This document shows, in pieces, positions 17,512-26,692 of a stretch of DNA of 64,000 nucleotides. Positions within the stretch are counted from its first letter, which is position 1. Each line of letters starts with the position of its first letter. Under the pieces are notes generated by a model. It saw only the letters and a list, made by a program, of their open reading frames with translations. It ran no database searches and was not told where the DNA came from. Source of the DNA: Calothrix sp. HK-06. Its GTDB lineage: Bacteria > Cyanobacteriota > Cyanobacteriia > Cyanobacteriales > Nostocaceae. A program made the translations under genes and the position numbers. The DNA lies in contig NZ_MRCD01000021.1 in NCBI RefSeq assembly GCF_001904745.1, positions 1 to 64,000 of the forward strand, given 5' to 3'.

Positions 17512-18117
17512 GTGAATTTAGCTTCCGGTGTACAAACTGTTTCGTTCGTTATCCTAGCGCTGATGGTTGTTGGTAGTGCGTTAGGTGTTGTTTTATTTGA
17601 TAACATCGTCTATTCCGCTTTTTTATTGGGTGGGGTTTTTGCTGGTATTGCTGGCTTGTATTTGTTACTGAATGCTGATTTTGTCGCTGCAGCACAACTA
17701 CTCGTTTACGTCGGCGCCATCAACGTTTTGATTTTGTTTGCCATTATGTTGGTAAACAAGCGTCAAAATTTTGTTCCTTATCCTACAGCTTGGGTACGCA
17801 AAGCACTGACTGCTGTTGTCAGCTTTGGACTATTTGCTCTTCTTAGTACAATGGTTCTGGCAACTCCTTGGTCACTTTCTACACTTGCTCCAGCGCCACA
17901 ACCCATCATAGTAATTGGCGAACATTTCTTTAGTGACTATTTGTTACCATTTGAACTTGCTTCTGTACTATTGCTAATGGCAATGGTTGGTGCAATTATT
18001 CTGGCGCGTCGCGAGTATTTACCAGAAGTTAGTCCTTCAGATTTGCGACAAACAGTTTTGACTTTACCCGAACGTCCGAGAGAATTAGTCTCATCGGTTG
18101 AGAATGAACTATCGTAG
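17512..18117 (+). CDS. ndhG: NDH-1 subunit 6, NdhG
   Basis: 201 residues starting with GTG at 17512, with AAGGATAA upstream. Five hydrophobic helices, with SAFLLGGVFAGIAGLYLLLN, DFVAAAQLLVYVGAINVLILF and LPFELASVLLLMAMVGAIIL matching the family; the last is followed by an RREY segment and a hydrophilic tail. Membrane subunit of NDH-1. Lies 12 bp after ndhI and 9 bp before ndhE. Confidence 0.96.
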   Translation: MNLASGVQTVSFVILALMVVGSALGVVLFDNIVYSAFLLGGVFAGIAGLYLLLNADFVAAAQLLVYVGAINVLILFAIMLVNKRQNFVPYPTAWVRKALTAVVSFGLFALLSTMVLATPWSLSTLAPAPQPIIVIGEHFFSDYLLPFELASVLLLMAMVGAIILARREYLPEVSPSDLRQTVLTLPERPRELVSSVENELS

Positions 18118-18126
18118 AAATAATTT

Positions 18127-18432
18127 ATGCAACTTCAGTACTTTTTGATACTTGCCGCAGCACTATTTTGCATCGGTATTTTCGGACTAATTACTAGCCG
18201 TAATGCTGTACGAGTGCTAATGTCAATCGAATTACTGCTGAATGCGGTAAACCTGAATTTGATGGCATTTTCTAACTACCTTGACCCAGTAGAAATTAAG
18301 GGTCAAGTTTTCACTGTATTCGTAATTACTGTAGCAGCAGCCGAAGCAGCGGTAGGATTAGCTATAGTATTGGCAATTTATCGTAATCGCGATACTGTCG
18401 ATATGGAGCAGTTTAATCTCCTTAAATGGTAG
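18127..18432 (+). CDS. ndhE: NDH-1 subunit 4L, NdhE
   Basis: 101 residues, three membrane helices: [38 protein letters not shown] with the conserved helix Glu, and [20 protein letters not shown] with the second conserved Glu. This is the exact form of the small proton-path subunit (NuoK in bacteria). Seven bases separate it from nadK. Confidence 0.97.
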   Translation: MQLQYFLILAAALFCIGIFGLITSRNAVRVLMSIELLLNAVNLNLMAFSNYLDPVEIKGQVFTVFVITVAAAEAAVGLAIVLAIYRNRDTVDMEQFNLLKW

Positions 18433-18439
18433 TACTCGT

Positions 18440-19363
18440 GTGGATTTAAAGCAGGTAATTATTGCTTATAAAGCGCGTGATGCCCAAAGCAAGCGTTGGG
18501 CAGAGATTTGCGCTAAACAACTTGAAAATCGTAACTGCCAAGTCTTGATGGGACCTAGCGGGCCAAAGGATAATCCTTATCCAGTATTTTTGGCTTCCGC
18601 AAGTCTTGAGATAGACTTGGCTTTAGTGTTGGGTGGTGACGGTACAGTATTAACAGGCGCCAGACATTTGGCTGCTGCTGGTATCCCGATATTAGGTGTT
18701 AATGTTGGGGGACACCTGGGATTTTTAACCGAGTCGGTGGATGAATTCAAAGACACCGAACAAGTTTGGGACAGGTTGCTAGAAGACCGTTATGCAATTC
18801 AACGACGTATGATGTTGCAAGCGGCAGTATTTGAGGGACATGGGTCTAATTTGGAACCTGTGACTGAGCGGTATTTATGTTTGAATGAGATGTGCGTCAA
18901 ACCCGCTTCAGCAGACCGAATGATTACGTCAATTTTAGAAATTGAAATCGACGGTGAGGTTATAGACCAGTATGTTGGAGATGGGTTAATTGTTGCGACT
19001 CCCACAGGTTCCACAGGTTATACAGTTTCCGCAAACGGTCCCATCATGCACGACGGTATGGAAGCACTCACCGTTACTCCTATTTGCCCAATGAGTCTCT
19101 CAAGTCGTCCAATTGTTTTACCTCCTGGTTCGGTAGTTAGCATTTGGCCCCTAGGAGATTACGATTTGAGTACAAAGCTATGGATGGATGGAGTACTCGC
19201 TACTTCTATTTGGCCAGGACATCGCGTCGATATTAGAATGGCTGATTGTCGCGCTAAGTTTATTGTACTGCGAGAGAATAATTCTTATTATCAAACTCTA
19301 CGCGAAAAGTTACTGTGGGCAGGTACTAGGGTTCGATATAGCAGTACTAATCATACGAATTGA
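18440..19363 (+). CDS. nadK: NAD kinase
   Basis: 307 residues from GTG 18440. Phosphorylates NAD to NADP. GGDG at 65-68 (LVLGGDGTVLTGA), LNEMCVK, and the TPTGSTGYTVSANGPI stretch are diagnostic; VGGHLGFLTE is also conserved. It directly follows ndhE by 7 bp, so NADP supply and NDH-1 genes probably share a transcript. Cyanobacteria usually have two NAD kinases; this is the ndh-linked one by position. Confidence 0.95.
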   Translation: MDLKQVIIAYKARDAQSKRWAEICAKQLENRNCQVLMGPSGPKDNPYPVFLASASLEIDLALVLGGDGTVLTGARHLAAAGIPILGVNVGGHLGFLTESVDEFKDTEQVWDRLLEDRYAIQRRMMLQAAVFEGHGSNLEPVTERYLCLNEMCVKPASADRMITSILEIEIDGEVIDQYVGDGLIVATPTGSTGYTVSANGPIMHDGMEALTVTPICPMSLSSRPIVLPPGSVVSIWPLGDYDLSTKLWMDGVLATSIWPGHRVDIRMADCRAKFIVLRENNSYYQTLREKLLWAGTRVRYSSTNHTN

Positions 19364-19365
19364 TG

Positions 19366-19520
19366 GTAACGGATGTGGCAACGGATGATGAACGGATGTA
19401 ACGGATAATTGATTTTATCGAACAAGTCTTTGTTTATAACAAAAACAAATAACTTATCCGTTGCATCCGTGACATCCGTGACATCCGTGACATCCGTGAC
19501 ATCCGTTGCATCCGTTGCAA
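19366..19520. repeat. nonamer tandem repeats CATCCGTGA and inverted AACGGATG units
   Basis: 19455-19520 holds about seven 9-bp units: four CATCCGTGA in a row plus CATCCGTTG variants. Upstream, 19366-19405 has irregular AACGGATG units in the opposite sense, so the two sides can pair. The same unit occurs at 36426. A short tandemly repeated repeat of the cyanobacterial type. Confidence 0.85.
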
Positions 19521-19875
19521 TTAATTCCCAATAGCTAAAGCTTGCTGCCCGCTCGTAGAAGTTGCATAGCCCAAAAATGCTTGTACAGCAGGACTAGCAG
19601 GATTTTTATAAACGTAATATAAGGTTCTTTGGTAAGGATAGCTAGATGAATCTGGTGTTAATCCATCAATAGGAACAACTCGCACTGTCTGTTGTTTCGC
19701 GACTTGTGCGTATGTGGCATAACTAATTCCATCAGTTCCTAAAGCTTGAAGTAAAGGAGTTGTGGCATCTCTTGGTAGTGTTGTTATGTTTGGCGTTGTA
19801 CCAAAGTTGGCGCCTTTTAATATTAATTCTTGAAATGATTTATTGGTTCCGCTTATAGCTGGTCGTATTAATCGG
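19521..19875 (-). pseudogene. 3' remnant of a PstS-type phosphate-binding protein gene
   Basis: The minus strand reads, up to TAA at 19521, about 115 residues typical of the C-terminal lobe of PstS-like substrate-binding proteins: SGTNKSFQELIL, LGTDGISYATYAQV, PIDGLTPDSSSYPYQR, TLYYVYKNPASPAVQAFLGY, then ATSTSGQQALAIGN. Upstream in the same frame there is no start codon before a TAA at about 19891. The N-terminal two thirds are absent. A GGCGCC site is kept inside. Its 3' end abuts the nonamer repeats. Confidence 0.8.
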
Positions 19876-20102
19876 TGCTTAATTTTTTAAATAAAGCATA
19901 AAGGCACAAAGGATACTAACAAGATTTACGATGCTGCCACTTGCGGAAGTCGGTGCGTGACGCTAAAAGTCTTATAACTACGTTGAAATCTTTTCGTAGC
20001 CTGATCGCACCCTACTGCTTTCAAAATTCACTGTATTGGGCGAAAATGACTCATATCATTGAATCGCGCTCTCTTAAATATTTCATCTAAACATCCAAAT
20101 AT

Positions 20103-21434
20103 ATGGTAAAATGTAAAGTATTTGATTTTGCTTCTCATCACCTATTTAAAAGTCTAGTTGAAAATTTAAGTACAGAACTCGCTTATAATTGCTCTGGCGC
20201 CTCAAAAGTAATTATTGCTTACCGCGACCCGATAAAGTTTCTTGCTGGTTTCATAGCTGCTGTTAAAGCAAAATGTCAAGTCTTTTTATGTAATCCTGAC
20301 TGGGGTGACAATGAATGGCGCCAAGTTTTAGATTTAGTACAACCAGATATTATTTGGGGAATAGAGGAAAGAGAAATCCCACTCTCCCACTCTCCCACTC
20401 TCCCACTCTCCCACTCTCCCCTGATTATGATTCCCACTGGTGGTTCTTCTGGGAAGGTTAAGTTTTGTGTTCATACTTGGGAGACTTTAGTAGCTTCGGT
20501 ACGTGGGTTTACAGAATATTTTCAAGTTAGCCCAGTTAATTCGCTTTGTTTGTTGCCGTTGTACCATGTCAGCGGGTTGATGCAGTTTGTACGCACGTTT
20601 ACTACTGGTGGAAAGTTGGCTATTTGCAATTTTAAACAGTTGGTATCGGAGGAAGTGCCTGATATTGACCCTTCTGGTTTTTTTATTTCTTTAGTTCCTA
20701 CTCAGCTACAACGATTTTTACAAGACTCACAGTTGACTATATGGTTATCTAAGTTTGATACTGTGCTTTTAGGTGGCGCCCCTGCTTGGGACGAGTTGTT
20801 GGAGAAAGCTAAATATCACCAAATTAGATTGGCGCCTACTTATGGAATGACGGAAACTGCTTCACAAATTGTTACGTTGAAACCCGATGATTTTTTAAGG
20901 GGTAAACGTGGTTGTGGGAAAGTTCTTCCTCACGCACGAGTTTCGATATGTGATGGTAAAGTTTGTGTTGAATCGGAATCTTTGTTTTTGGGTTACTACG
21001 GTGATAATGATAATAGTAATAATTTTCAAATAGATGATGTTGGCTATTTTGATGAGCAAGGCTATTTATATATAGTTGGTCGTGATAGTAGTAAAATTAT
21101 TACTGGTGGTGAGAATGTTTACCCAGAAGAAGTAGAAGCTGCAATTCGAGAAACACAAATGGTAAACGATGTTTGTGTTGTGGGTATAGTCGATAAGTAT
21201 TGGGGACAAGCTGTTACCGCTGTTTATGTACCTAAGTACTCGAATACTTCAACTTTTGCGATTGAAACTATTCTGAAGTATAGTTTGAGTAAGTATAAGA
21301 TTCCTAAGTATTGGGTGCCTGTTTCTGTGATACCACGTAATTTACAGGGTAAAGTTAATCGTGATGAAATTTTGAGAGTTGCAGTTGAATGTTTGGGTGA
21401 GGTAGGGAAAACGCCTACCCTACGGGAGGTTTAA
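20103..21434 (+). CDS. menE: 2-succinylbenzoate-CoA ligase (MenE), acyl-AMP synthetase family
   Basis: 443 residues, ATG 20103. Activates o-succinylbenzoate in phylloquinone (vitamin K1) synthesis. The adenylation motifs are [59 protein letters not shown] (in segments) and the C-terminal lysine in [13 protein letters not shown]. The short N-terminal domain is typical of cyanobacterial MenE. A segment reading [15 protein letters not shown] just before the P-loop comes from an 8-bp tandem repeat and looks like an insertion. Ends 4 bp inside the facing thioesterase gene, its likely pathway partner. Confidence 0.9.
   Translation: MVKCKVFDFASHHLFKSLVENLSTELAYNCSGASKVIIAYRDPIKFLAGFIAAVKAKCQVFLCNPDWGDNEWRQVLDLVQPDIIWGIEEREIPLSHSPTLPLSHSPLIMIPTGGSSGKVKFCVHTWETLVASVRGFTEYFQVSPVNSLCLLPLYHVSGLMQFVRTFTTGGKLAICNFKQLVSEEVPDIDPSGFFISLVPTQLQRFLQDSQLTIWLSKFDTVLLGGAPAWDELLEKAKYHQIRLAPTYGMTETASQIVTLKPDDFLRGKRGCGKVLPHARVSICDGKVCVESESLFLGYYGDNDNSNNFQIDDVGYFDEQGYLYIVGRDSSKIITGGENVYPEEVEAAIRETQMVNDVCVVGIVDKYWGQAVTAVYVPKYSNTSTFAIETILKYSLSKYKIPKYWVPVSVIPRNLQGKVNRDEILRVAVECLGEVGKTPTLREV
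20378..20420 (+). repeat. octamer tandem repeat inside menE
   Basis: Five perfect units of ACTCTCCC preceded by CCC. The unit is not a multiple of three, so gain or loss of one copy shifts the menE frame. It encodes the odd PLSHSP repeats just before the ATP-binding loop. Confidence 0.9.
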
Positions 21435-21847
21435 AATATAGGTACAAATTTATATTCTTGTATCCATTTATTCATTGCATCTGGTAATTGCTTTTTATGC
21501 CGAGTTGCTGTATCAATACAAGCATGTCTAGTAAGCGCTTTACTCGCGACTAAATCAGCAATAATTATTTCGTAATCTATCTCAAATTTTTCTTCATTTA
21601 CTTTTTGTGGTATCAAACGAATTTTTAGTTTGTCACCGCAAGTGATTGGACGAAAAAAGTCTACGTTTGCATGAATGATTGGATATGCAACGGATGGGTT
21701 TGTAAAAAATTCTTTGAGAATGATACCCGATGCTTCTAAAGATTCTTCGTAAGCTTCGTGGCAAATTTTTAATACGTTGGCAAAATATAATACACCTGCG
21801 GCATCAGTATCTTGAAACCGAACGGTACGATGATATATAAATGGCAT
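21431..21847 (-). CDS. 1,4-dihydroxy-2-naphthoyl-CoA thioesterase (hotdog fold)
   Basis: 138 residues, 4HBT-type hotdog thioesterase. [20 protein letters not shown] carries the catalytic Asp (13 or 15) and the conserved Ala-Gly-x-x-Tyr; [14 protein letters not shown] and [19 protein letters not shown] follow. Cyanobacterial members of this group release DHNA from its CoA ester in phylloquinone synthesis. Convergent neighbour menE belongs to the same pathway, which strengthens the assignment. Length is normal. Confidence 0.85.
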   Translation of the reverse strand: MPFIYHRTVRFQDTDAAGVLYFANVLKICHEAYEESLEASGIILKEFFTNPSVAYPIIHANVDFFRPITCGDKLKIRLIPQKVNEEKFEIDYEIIIADLVASKALTRHACIDTATRHKKQLPDAMNKWIQEYKFVPIF

Positions 21848-21922
21848 TCCTGACTACCCTGCAAAAATCTATTTTAAATAACTTCTTTACCTGTTGTACT
21901 CTCATATACTAATCGGTGCCAA

Positions 21923-21956
21923 TAGAAACCAGGTTTCTACAGAAACCAGGTTTCTT
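21923..21956. repeat. AGAAACCAGGTTTCT tandem palindrome
   Basis: Two copies of AGAAACCAGGTTTCT in tandem, 2 bp apart. The second copy overlaps the stop codon of the HopA1-family gene. A related AGAAACCCGGTTTCT lies at 51300-51315. Confidence 0.8.
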
Positions 21957-23055
21957 AGGTGTAAACATCCGTTGAATTGGGGTTGAGATAAGGATACTGT
22001 AAGTCTATACCAGCTTCATTAAAACTATTTTCAATTGCTTGCATCTTTCCTTCGATAGACTTCTCACCTTGTTGCCAGGATTGTAACAAAGTATTAGCTA
22101 TAATTTGACATCTATTCATGCCAAAGCTTTCATTTTTGGCTAAGTTTTGCTGTGGTTGTTCTGCTACCCCTAGTCCCGGTGCCAAGAATTTTGTGAATAA
22201 GGGTATTTCGGGAAGGAAGTATGATTGATGCTGCGAATATACGGTTTGTAATATTTTACGAATTATTAAATAATCTTGCTTTTGAAATTCAAGTATGCAT
22301 GAGTCATAGCGACCAAAGGCAGCAGGATGACACAGAACATAATAAATAAAAGGAATTTCTTCTTCGTTAAGGGCAATGGTAAGACTATCAATTAATGGAA
22401 CGGCGCCTGAGAAGGTAATGTTGAAGTATATTCTACTTAATCCGTAATCTTCACTATTGCCATATTCTGCTTGTCCACAATTAGAGACAGCAATATAGTA
22501 TCCGTTTTGCAAGCGGTTTTTGGGTAGCCATATAGATATATAGTCACCACGTTTAGGTGCTGGAGTATCTTTATAAAGATGATTACTATCAACGTACATA
22601 GTTAAACCACCTTTAATTACGGCTAAACTTGCATCTGGTTCGCGTCGTAGTACAGACCAGCCAGAATCATAATAACCGATGCCGTGGTTATGTTCGTGGA
22701 GTTGCGCTCTTAATTCTTCATCGATTCCCAGAATTGAATTATTCTCTAAGTTGTGATGCAATGCGTAGATTCCGGTTACACGTGATGGGGGTTTACTCAA
22801 GATATTTTGTAGCGATGCGTTGAAATAAATCCCAAAAATGAAGTTACGTAGTAGCAGCGCGTAGTATTTTTGCTGTAATTGAGGTGGGTTACGCTGAAAA
22901 CGCGCTACCACGTCAGACGAAAGAGCAAACTTTTCAAAGCTAGGATGACGAATACAAAAATTATCTGAGATTTCAATATCACTAGCTATTGCACGTAAGG
23001 TATCGACAGAAGAAATAGCAGTTTGTAGCATATGGTTGTTTTGCCCTTTTAACAT
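21955..23055 (-). CDS. HopA1-family protein (T3SS-effector-like; RiPP-lyase-like)
   Basis: 366 residues, ATG 23055. Recognised from the cyanobacterial HopA1 family by NFCIRHPSFEKFAL, YYALLLRNFIFGIYFN, DSGWSVLRREPDASLAVIKG, GGLTMYVDSNHLY, YISIWLPKNRLQNGYYIAVS, PEIPLFTKFLAPGLGVAEQP and SFGMNRCQIIANTLLQSW. HopA1-like domains in class V lanthipeptide and thioamitide pathways are thought to eliminate phosphate from phospho-Ser/Thr after a partner kinase acts. The gene overlaps the upstream kinase gene by 7 bp, so the two are translationally linked. Whether this pair acts on a peptide is inference. No precursor gene was found close by. Confidence 0.8.
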   Translation of the reverse strand: MLKGQNNHMLQTAISSVDTLRAIASDIEISDNFCIRHPSFEKFALSSDVVARFQRNPPQLQQKYYALLLRNFIFGIYFNASLQNILSKPPSRVTGIYALHHNLENNSILGIDEELRAQLHEHNHGIGYYDSGWSVLRREPDASLAVIKGGLTMYVDSNHLYKDTPAPKRGDYISIWLPKNRLQNGYYIAVSNCGQAEYGNSEDYGLSRIYFNITFSGAVPLIDSLTIALNEEEIPFIYYVLCHPAAFGRYDSCILEFQKQDYLIIRKILQTVYSQHQSYFLPEIPLFTKFLAPGLGVAEQPQQNLAKNESFGMNRCQIIANTLLQSWQQGEKSIEGKMQAIENSFNEAGIDLQYPYLNPNSTDVYT

Positions 23056-24278
23056 CCGCGTAAACGAGGTTTTTCGTAGTAAATTCGCAACAGATTTTCA
23101 TGTTCGCGTTCTGTTACAGTTGGCTTTTCAAGTTTTTGCAGTGGTCTAAGAATTTCTGACTCGTTGACTCCAAACACTGTGTTGATAGACTCGAATGGCA
23201 TTGTTAACAGTGTTTTGGATGTTAAGAGTATATTGAGTTGGGTGTTATTAAAGCTTTGCTGAGATTTGATATCTTGCTCTAGACTGTTCATTAAAGCTAA
23301 ACCCGCAAACTGCACTACGCGCGTTATAAAGTTTTTGCGGTATTCCATAATCATTGGAAAGGCGCCTATATAAGCACGGGTCAATGCTAATATCGAAGGT
23401 CTGAGTGTTTCAAGCTCAATCAAAGCTAACTGTTGCGATTCTTCTAATTCCAACGTCTCGTCAACAATTATGCTAGATAACCAAATTCGTAGATAATCAG
23501 CAATCAAAGTTCCTAAATCGAATGCTGGTTCACCCCATGCCGCAGTTTCCCAATCGATAAACCGTATTAAGCAGTTATCGAGTTTATCCCAACGCGCATG
23601 AACGAGAATGTTTTCTAATTTCAAGTCATTGTGCGTCAAACAGCAAGGACTCCATTCACATGCTAAGTCGGCAATAGCTGATTCTAAAATTTCGTAGCGT
23701 TGGTTAAGTACATAAAAGTCGAGTGCGGATTGCTCTATTACTCCAAACATCTCTGGTGTGACAAACCCTGCTCCCTGCGCTGGATTAAAAAATTCATAGC
23801 GAATTGCCCCATCTGGAGCAGTCGTCATAAAATTACGATATTCACGACGGTTGTATGTACTGCGATGTAGCGCTGCTAAGTTACTACCTATCGTAGCTGC
23901 TATCGTTTCGGGGTAAATACCCTTATCCCAATACAAACTGCCTAATTCTTGGTAATCATCAAGATAATTACGAACCAATATTGAATTTTCTTCATCGAAA
24001 TGCACCACCGTACAGGACAGTGCAGTAATGTTTCTCAACACTGGAAACGCTAGGGTTAACTGGTGCTGAAGAAGTTCGTTAAACAGCGAGTGAGGAATTT
24101 CATTATTCAAACCGCGTTCTTGCTTGACTAAGAGCTTTTGTCCTGCTTGGCTAACAACAAAATTACGATTCTTGCAATCTGGCAATTGAGAATCAAATAA
24201 AGCTCCATCTTCTAAGCTAAACAGACCAGCAACTTGCAGGTACTGGATAACGTTGTGTGAAGACAGTGAAAAGACCAT
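23049..24278 (-). CDS. APH-fold kinase paired with HopA1-family protein
   Basis: 409 residues of the aminoglycoside-phosphotransferase (protein-kinase-like) fold. The N-lobe includes KLLVKQERG; the catalytic loop is CLTHNDLKLENILVH and the metal site is RFIDWETAAWGEPAFDLG. HND in place of HGD and the large C-terminal helical part set it apart from antibiotic kinases. It overlaps the HopA1 gene by 7 bp. The same pair of families makes dehydro-amino acids in class V lanthipeptides and thioamitides (kinase then lyase), so peptide Ser/Thr phosphorylation is a reasonable hypothesis. A small-molecule kinase is the alternative. Confidence 0.82.
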   Translation of the reverse strand: MVFSLSSHNVIQYLQVAGLFSLEDGALFDSQLPDCKNRNFVVSQAGQKLLVKQERGLNNEIPHSLFNELLQHQLTLAFPVLRNITALSCTVVHFDEENSILVRNYLDDYQELGSLYWDKGIYPETIAATIGSNLAALHRSTYNRREYRNFMTTAPDGAIRYEFFNPAQGAGFVTPEMFGVIEQSALDFYVLNQRYEILESAIADLACEWSPCCLTHNDLKLENILVHARWDKLDNCLIRFIDWETAAWGEPAFDLGTLIADYLRIWLSSIIVDETLELEESQQLALIELETLRPSILALTRAYIGAFPMIMEYRKNFITRVVQFAGLALMNSLEQDIKSQQSFNNTQLNILLTSKTLLTMPFESINTVFGVNESEILRPLQKLEKPTVTEREHENLLRIYYEKPRLRGC

Positions 24279-24860
24279 GTACTAGTTCCTACCTAAATTA
24301 TTGCAAAACTTAAAAACACAACAGCGAGCAAAATACTAGTTGTAATTGTCACTATCTACTAATATCCGATTTGTGGTAGCAAGACTTGCCAATTTGGCAA
24401 TAAACCCTTTACTTTTTCTTTAAATAATGCTTATCAAAGCCTTGAAATCTTTAAATAACATCAGAACAATTCGCCAACGAGCGCATGTTCACGAGTTACA
24501 TTTTTTATTTTGTTCGACTTTCAAGCAATAATAAACATATCTGTAAATTTACCCAACATCTACACAGTACATAAAAACTTAGTTGCATTCCGGATAGGTT
24601 CAATGTTTTTATAAGGGAATTTTTAATATGATACTTAAATAGCTTTAAATCCTTATTTAGTAAGCTTTTTAGCCAAATATGATTATGATTCAAGGTGCCA
24701 TACTGAGGTGTACATTATAATATTTTTTTACAAGTAAAGACTTTTTTGTAACTTTTGTAACAATTTGTTCTGAAGGGATAAAAATATGCTTAATATGATT
24801 TTTAAATCAATTTACTAATATTTATAGGTTGGGTTTCAGCCAACCTACAATTTGTGTACA
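24279..24860. other. 580-bp AT-rich gap upstream of the kinase/HopA1 pair
   Basis: I looked for a precursor peptide gene in all ATG-started minus-strand frames and found none longer than about 14 codons. One TTG-started frame of 62 codons at 24505-24693 has no ribosome binding site. The promoter of the pair should be here. Confidence 0.55.
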
Positions 24861-25184
24861 CTATATGGAAGCTTTAAAAAGCTGACTTGCGATAACTAGA
24901 AGTGTTACAACTCCTAAAACAGTCATTAAACCCGCAGGCATAAATTTACGTGTTTTTTGTAATCTGAAAGCAAAAACTATAACTAAAATAGCCGTAATAA
25001 CCCCGGCAAAGACGAAACCATAGCTTTGTCCTTGAAGTTGAAGTATACCAGCGATAATTAGTAGTAAGCCACTGATGGCGCCACTAATTAGAGAAATTTT
25101 ACTTCCAGCTTGCTTGTAGCCAATAATGCCACCAACAATTGATAAAATACCGTAAGTGAACGTGATAATAGTAGCTAAGTTCAT
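24861..25184 (-). CDS. TMEM14 family small membrane protein
   Basis: 107 residues with four hydrophobic helices: LATIITFTYGILSIVGGIIG, YKQAGSKISLISGAISGLLL, FVFAGVITAILVIVFAF and TVLGVVTLLVIASQLF. The order and the YKQAGSKISLISG motif match the TMEM14/UPF0136 family, found from cyanobacteria to mitochondria and plastids, where transport roles are proposed. The ATG at 25184 is only 16 bp from the divergent ATG of the DUF815 gene, so the promoter of each must lie within the other gene. Confidence 0.85.
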   Translation of the reverse strand: MNLATIITFTYGILSIVGGIIGYKQAGSKISLISGAISGLLLIIAGILQLQGQSYGFVFAGVITAILVIVFAFRLQKTRKFMPAGLMTVLGVVTLLVIASQLFKASI

Positions 25185-25200
25185 TCGTGAATCCTAATGT

Positions 25201-26514
25201 ATGGACAATCAAGCAATCGCCAAAGTGCAATATCTCCAACGTCAAGCAGCTTCTCTTTTAATTTATCAGTCTGTGTTAACAGGAGAAGTCGGAGGCGCCT
25301 TTTTAGATTTGCTGCAAGCGATACGTTACAAAGAAGCTGATGCACGCAGTTGTTTGCAAGCTTACGGCAATTACTTTAAGTCGTTGGCAACGCTAAATCA
25401 AAATTGGGAAGATTATTTAATTCTCAAAATTTTACGCTCGGATAACCCTTTCTCGAAGTTAGCGCAGCAGCAAGATATAGAAAGTTTACCTTCTTCACTA
25501 ATTGCCGCTGTGGAACATGACTTACAAATACTCCAAACGCTTTATGAATGTAGTTGTGCAGTGTTAAGTGAGTGGGTGCAGTCTGTTGCCCATCTTCCTG
25601 TATCGCCAGTTATATGGTATGTAGAATCAGATAATGTTGAAACCATAGAGACGTTACATGTAACGTCTCTACAACAATTTGAAAACTGGGCAGATGCTAC
25701 GGAGATGTTAGCTTCTTATTATCGACAATATGGCACAGGATTATTTGCTGAATATGTAGCTCTGCGCTGGCAAGCTAATAACTTTGTTGGTATTCAAAAT
25801 CCTGACTCAGTTAAAATTAGTGAATTAGTTGGTTATGAGTTACAGTATGAGGCTTTATTAAAGAATACAGAGTTTTTACTAGCAGGAGTTGGCGCCTTAC
25901 ATGTTTTGTTATATGGCAGTCGTGGTTCTGGAAAGTCGTCTTTAGTCAAAGCTTTATTAAACGAGTATTGGGAACGGGGGTTAAGATTGCTCGAAGTCGG
26001 AAAATCTGAGTTGAAGGATTTACCTATGATTGTCGAGCAGTTGCGTTCTGTGCCGCTAAAATTTATTGTATTCGTTGATGATTTATCGTTTGAAGATGAC
26101 GACGATGCTTTTAAAGCTCTCAAAGTCGTATTAGAAGGTAATTTGACAGCGCGTGCTAAGAATGTAGTGGTATATGCTACATCAAATCGGCGCCATCTAA
26201 TTCGCGAGTATTTTGCTGACCGACCAGCACCACGTGATAACGACGAAGTTCATGCTTGGGATACGATGCAAGAAAAACTATCCTTTAGCGACCGCTTTGG
26301 TTTAACTTTGACATTTGAAGGCGCCGACCAAAACACTTATCTTAAAATAGTGAGGCATTTAGCAATGCTAGCTGGAATTAATATCGATGATAAAGATTTA
26401 CAGTATCAAGCGCTACAGTGGGCAACTCGGCACAATGGACGCTCAGGAAGAACCGCGCGACAGTTTGTCGATTACTTAAAAGCTGATATAACAGTGTTTG
26501 GAGAGAAAACTTAA
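25201..26514 (+). CDS. DUF815-family AAA ATPase
   Basis: 437 residues. An N-terminal helical part (1-200) is followed by a P-loop ATPase: LLYGSRGSGKSSLVKALLNE (Walker A), KFIVFVDDLSFEDDDDAFKA (Walker B), NVVVYATSNRRHLIREYF (sensor) and a C-terminal lid (HNGRSGRTARQFVDYL). These match DUF815 ATPases, whose substrate is unknown. A 26-bp palindromic repeat is read through at about codons 149-157 (ETLHVTSL), between domains. First of three ATPase/coiled-coil genes on this strand (25201-29501). Confidence 0.87.
   Translation: MDNQAIAKVQYLQRQAASLLIYQSVLTGEVGGAFLDLLQAIRYKEADARSCLQAYGNYFKSLATLNQNWEDYLILKILRSDNPFSKLAQQQDIESLPSSLIAAVEHDLQILQTLYECSCAVLSEWVQSVAHLPVSPVIWYVESDNVETIETLHVTSLQQFENWADATEMLASYYRQYGTGLFAEYVALRWQANNFVGIQNPDSVKISELVGYELQYEALLKNTEFLLAGVGALHVLLYGSRGSGKSSLVKALLNEYWERGLRLLEVGKSELKDLPMIVEQLRSVPLKFIVFVDDLSFEDDDDAFKALKVVLEGNLTARAKNVVVYATSNRRHLIREYFADRPAPRDNDEVHAWDTMQEKLSFSDRFGLTLTFEGADQNTYLKIVRHLAMLAGINIDDKDLQYQALQWATRHNGRSGRTARQFVDYLKADITVFGEKT
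25646..25671 (+). repeat. TAGAGACGTTACATG palindrome inside the DUF815 gene
   Basis: A perfect 26-bp palindrome (TAGAGACGTTACA / TGTAACGTCTCTA). Read in frame it encodes ETLHVTSL. The same DNA and the same peptide occur in the helicase pseudogene at 44363. Confidence 0.92.
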
Positions 26515-26692
26515 ACACGCACTTCAAAGCGTATACACAAGTAAGTATTCCATTTTTTTGCGACATGAAGTAAAGTGTTATACTCACACTTTCCTTATCT
26601 CGCTTTTAAGTGCATGTAGAATATATATAAAATCTCGCAGGAGAAATCAATAGTCAATCATATTCATCCTACGACTCGCGCACACAATTAAT

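Noticed and set aside
19455-19520. CRISPR-like array
   Set aside because: Units are 9 bp and contiguous, with no spacers and no cas genes nearby.
24505-24693. 62-codon minus frame upstream of the kinase/HopA1 pair, ending with three Cys, as a possible precursor
   Set aside because: Starts only with TTG, no ribosome binding site, composition like surrounding AT-rich DNA and no leader motif.
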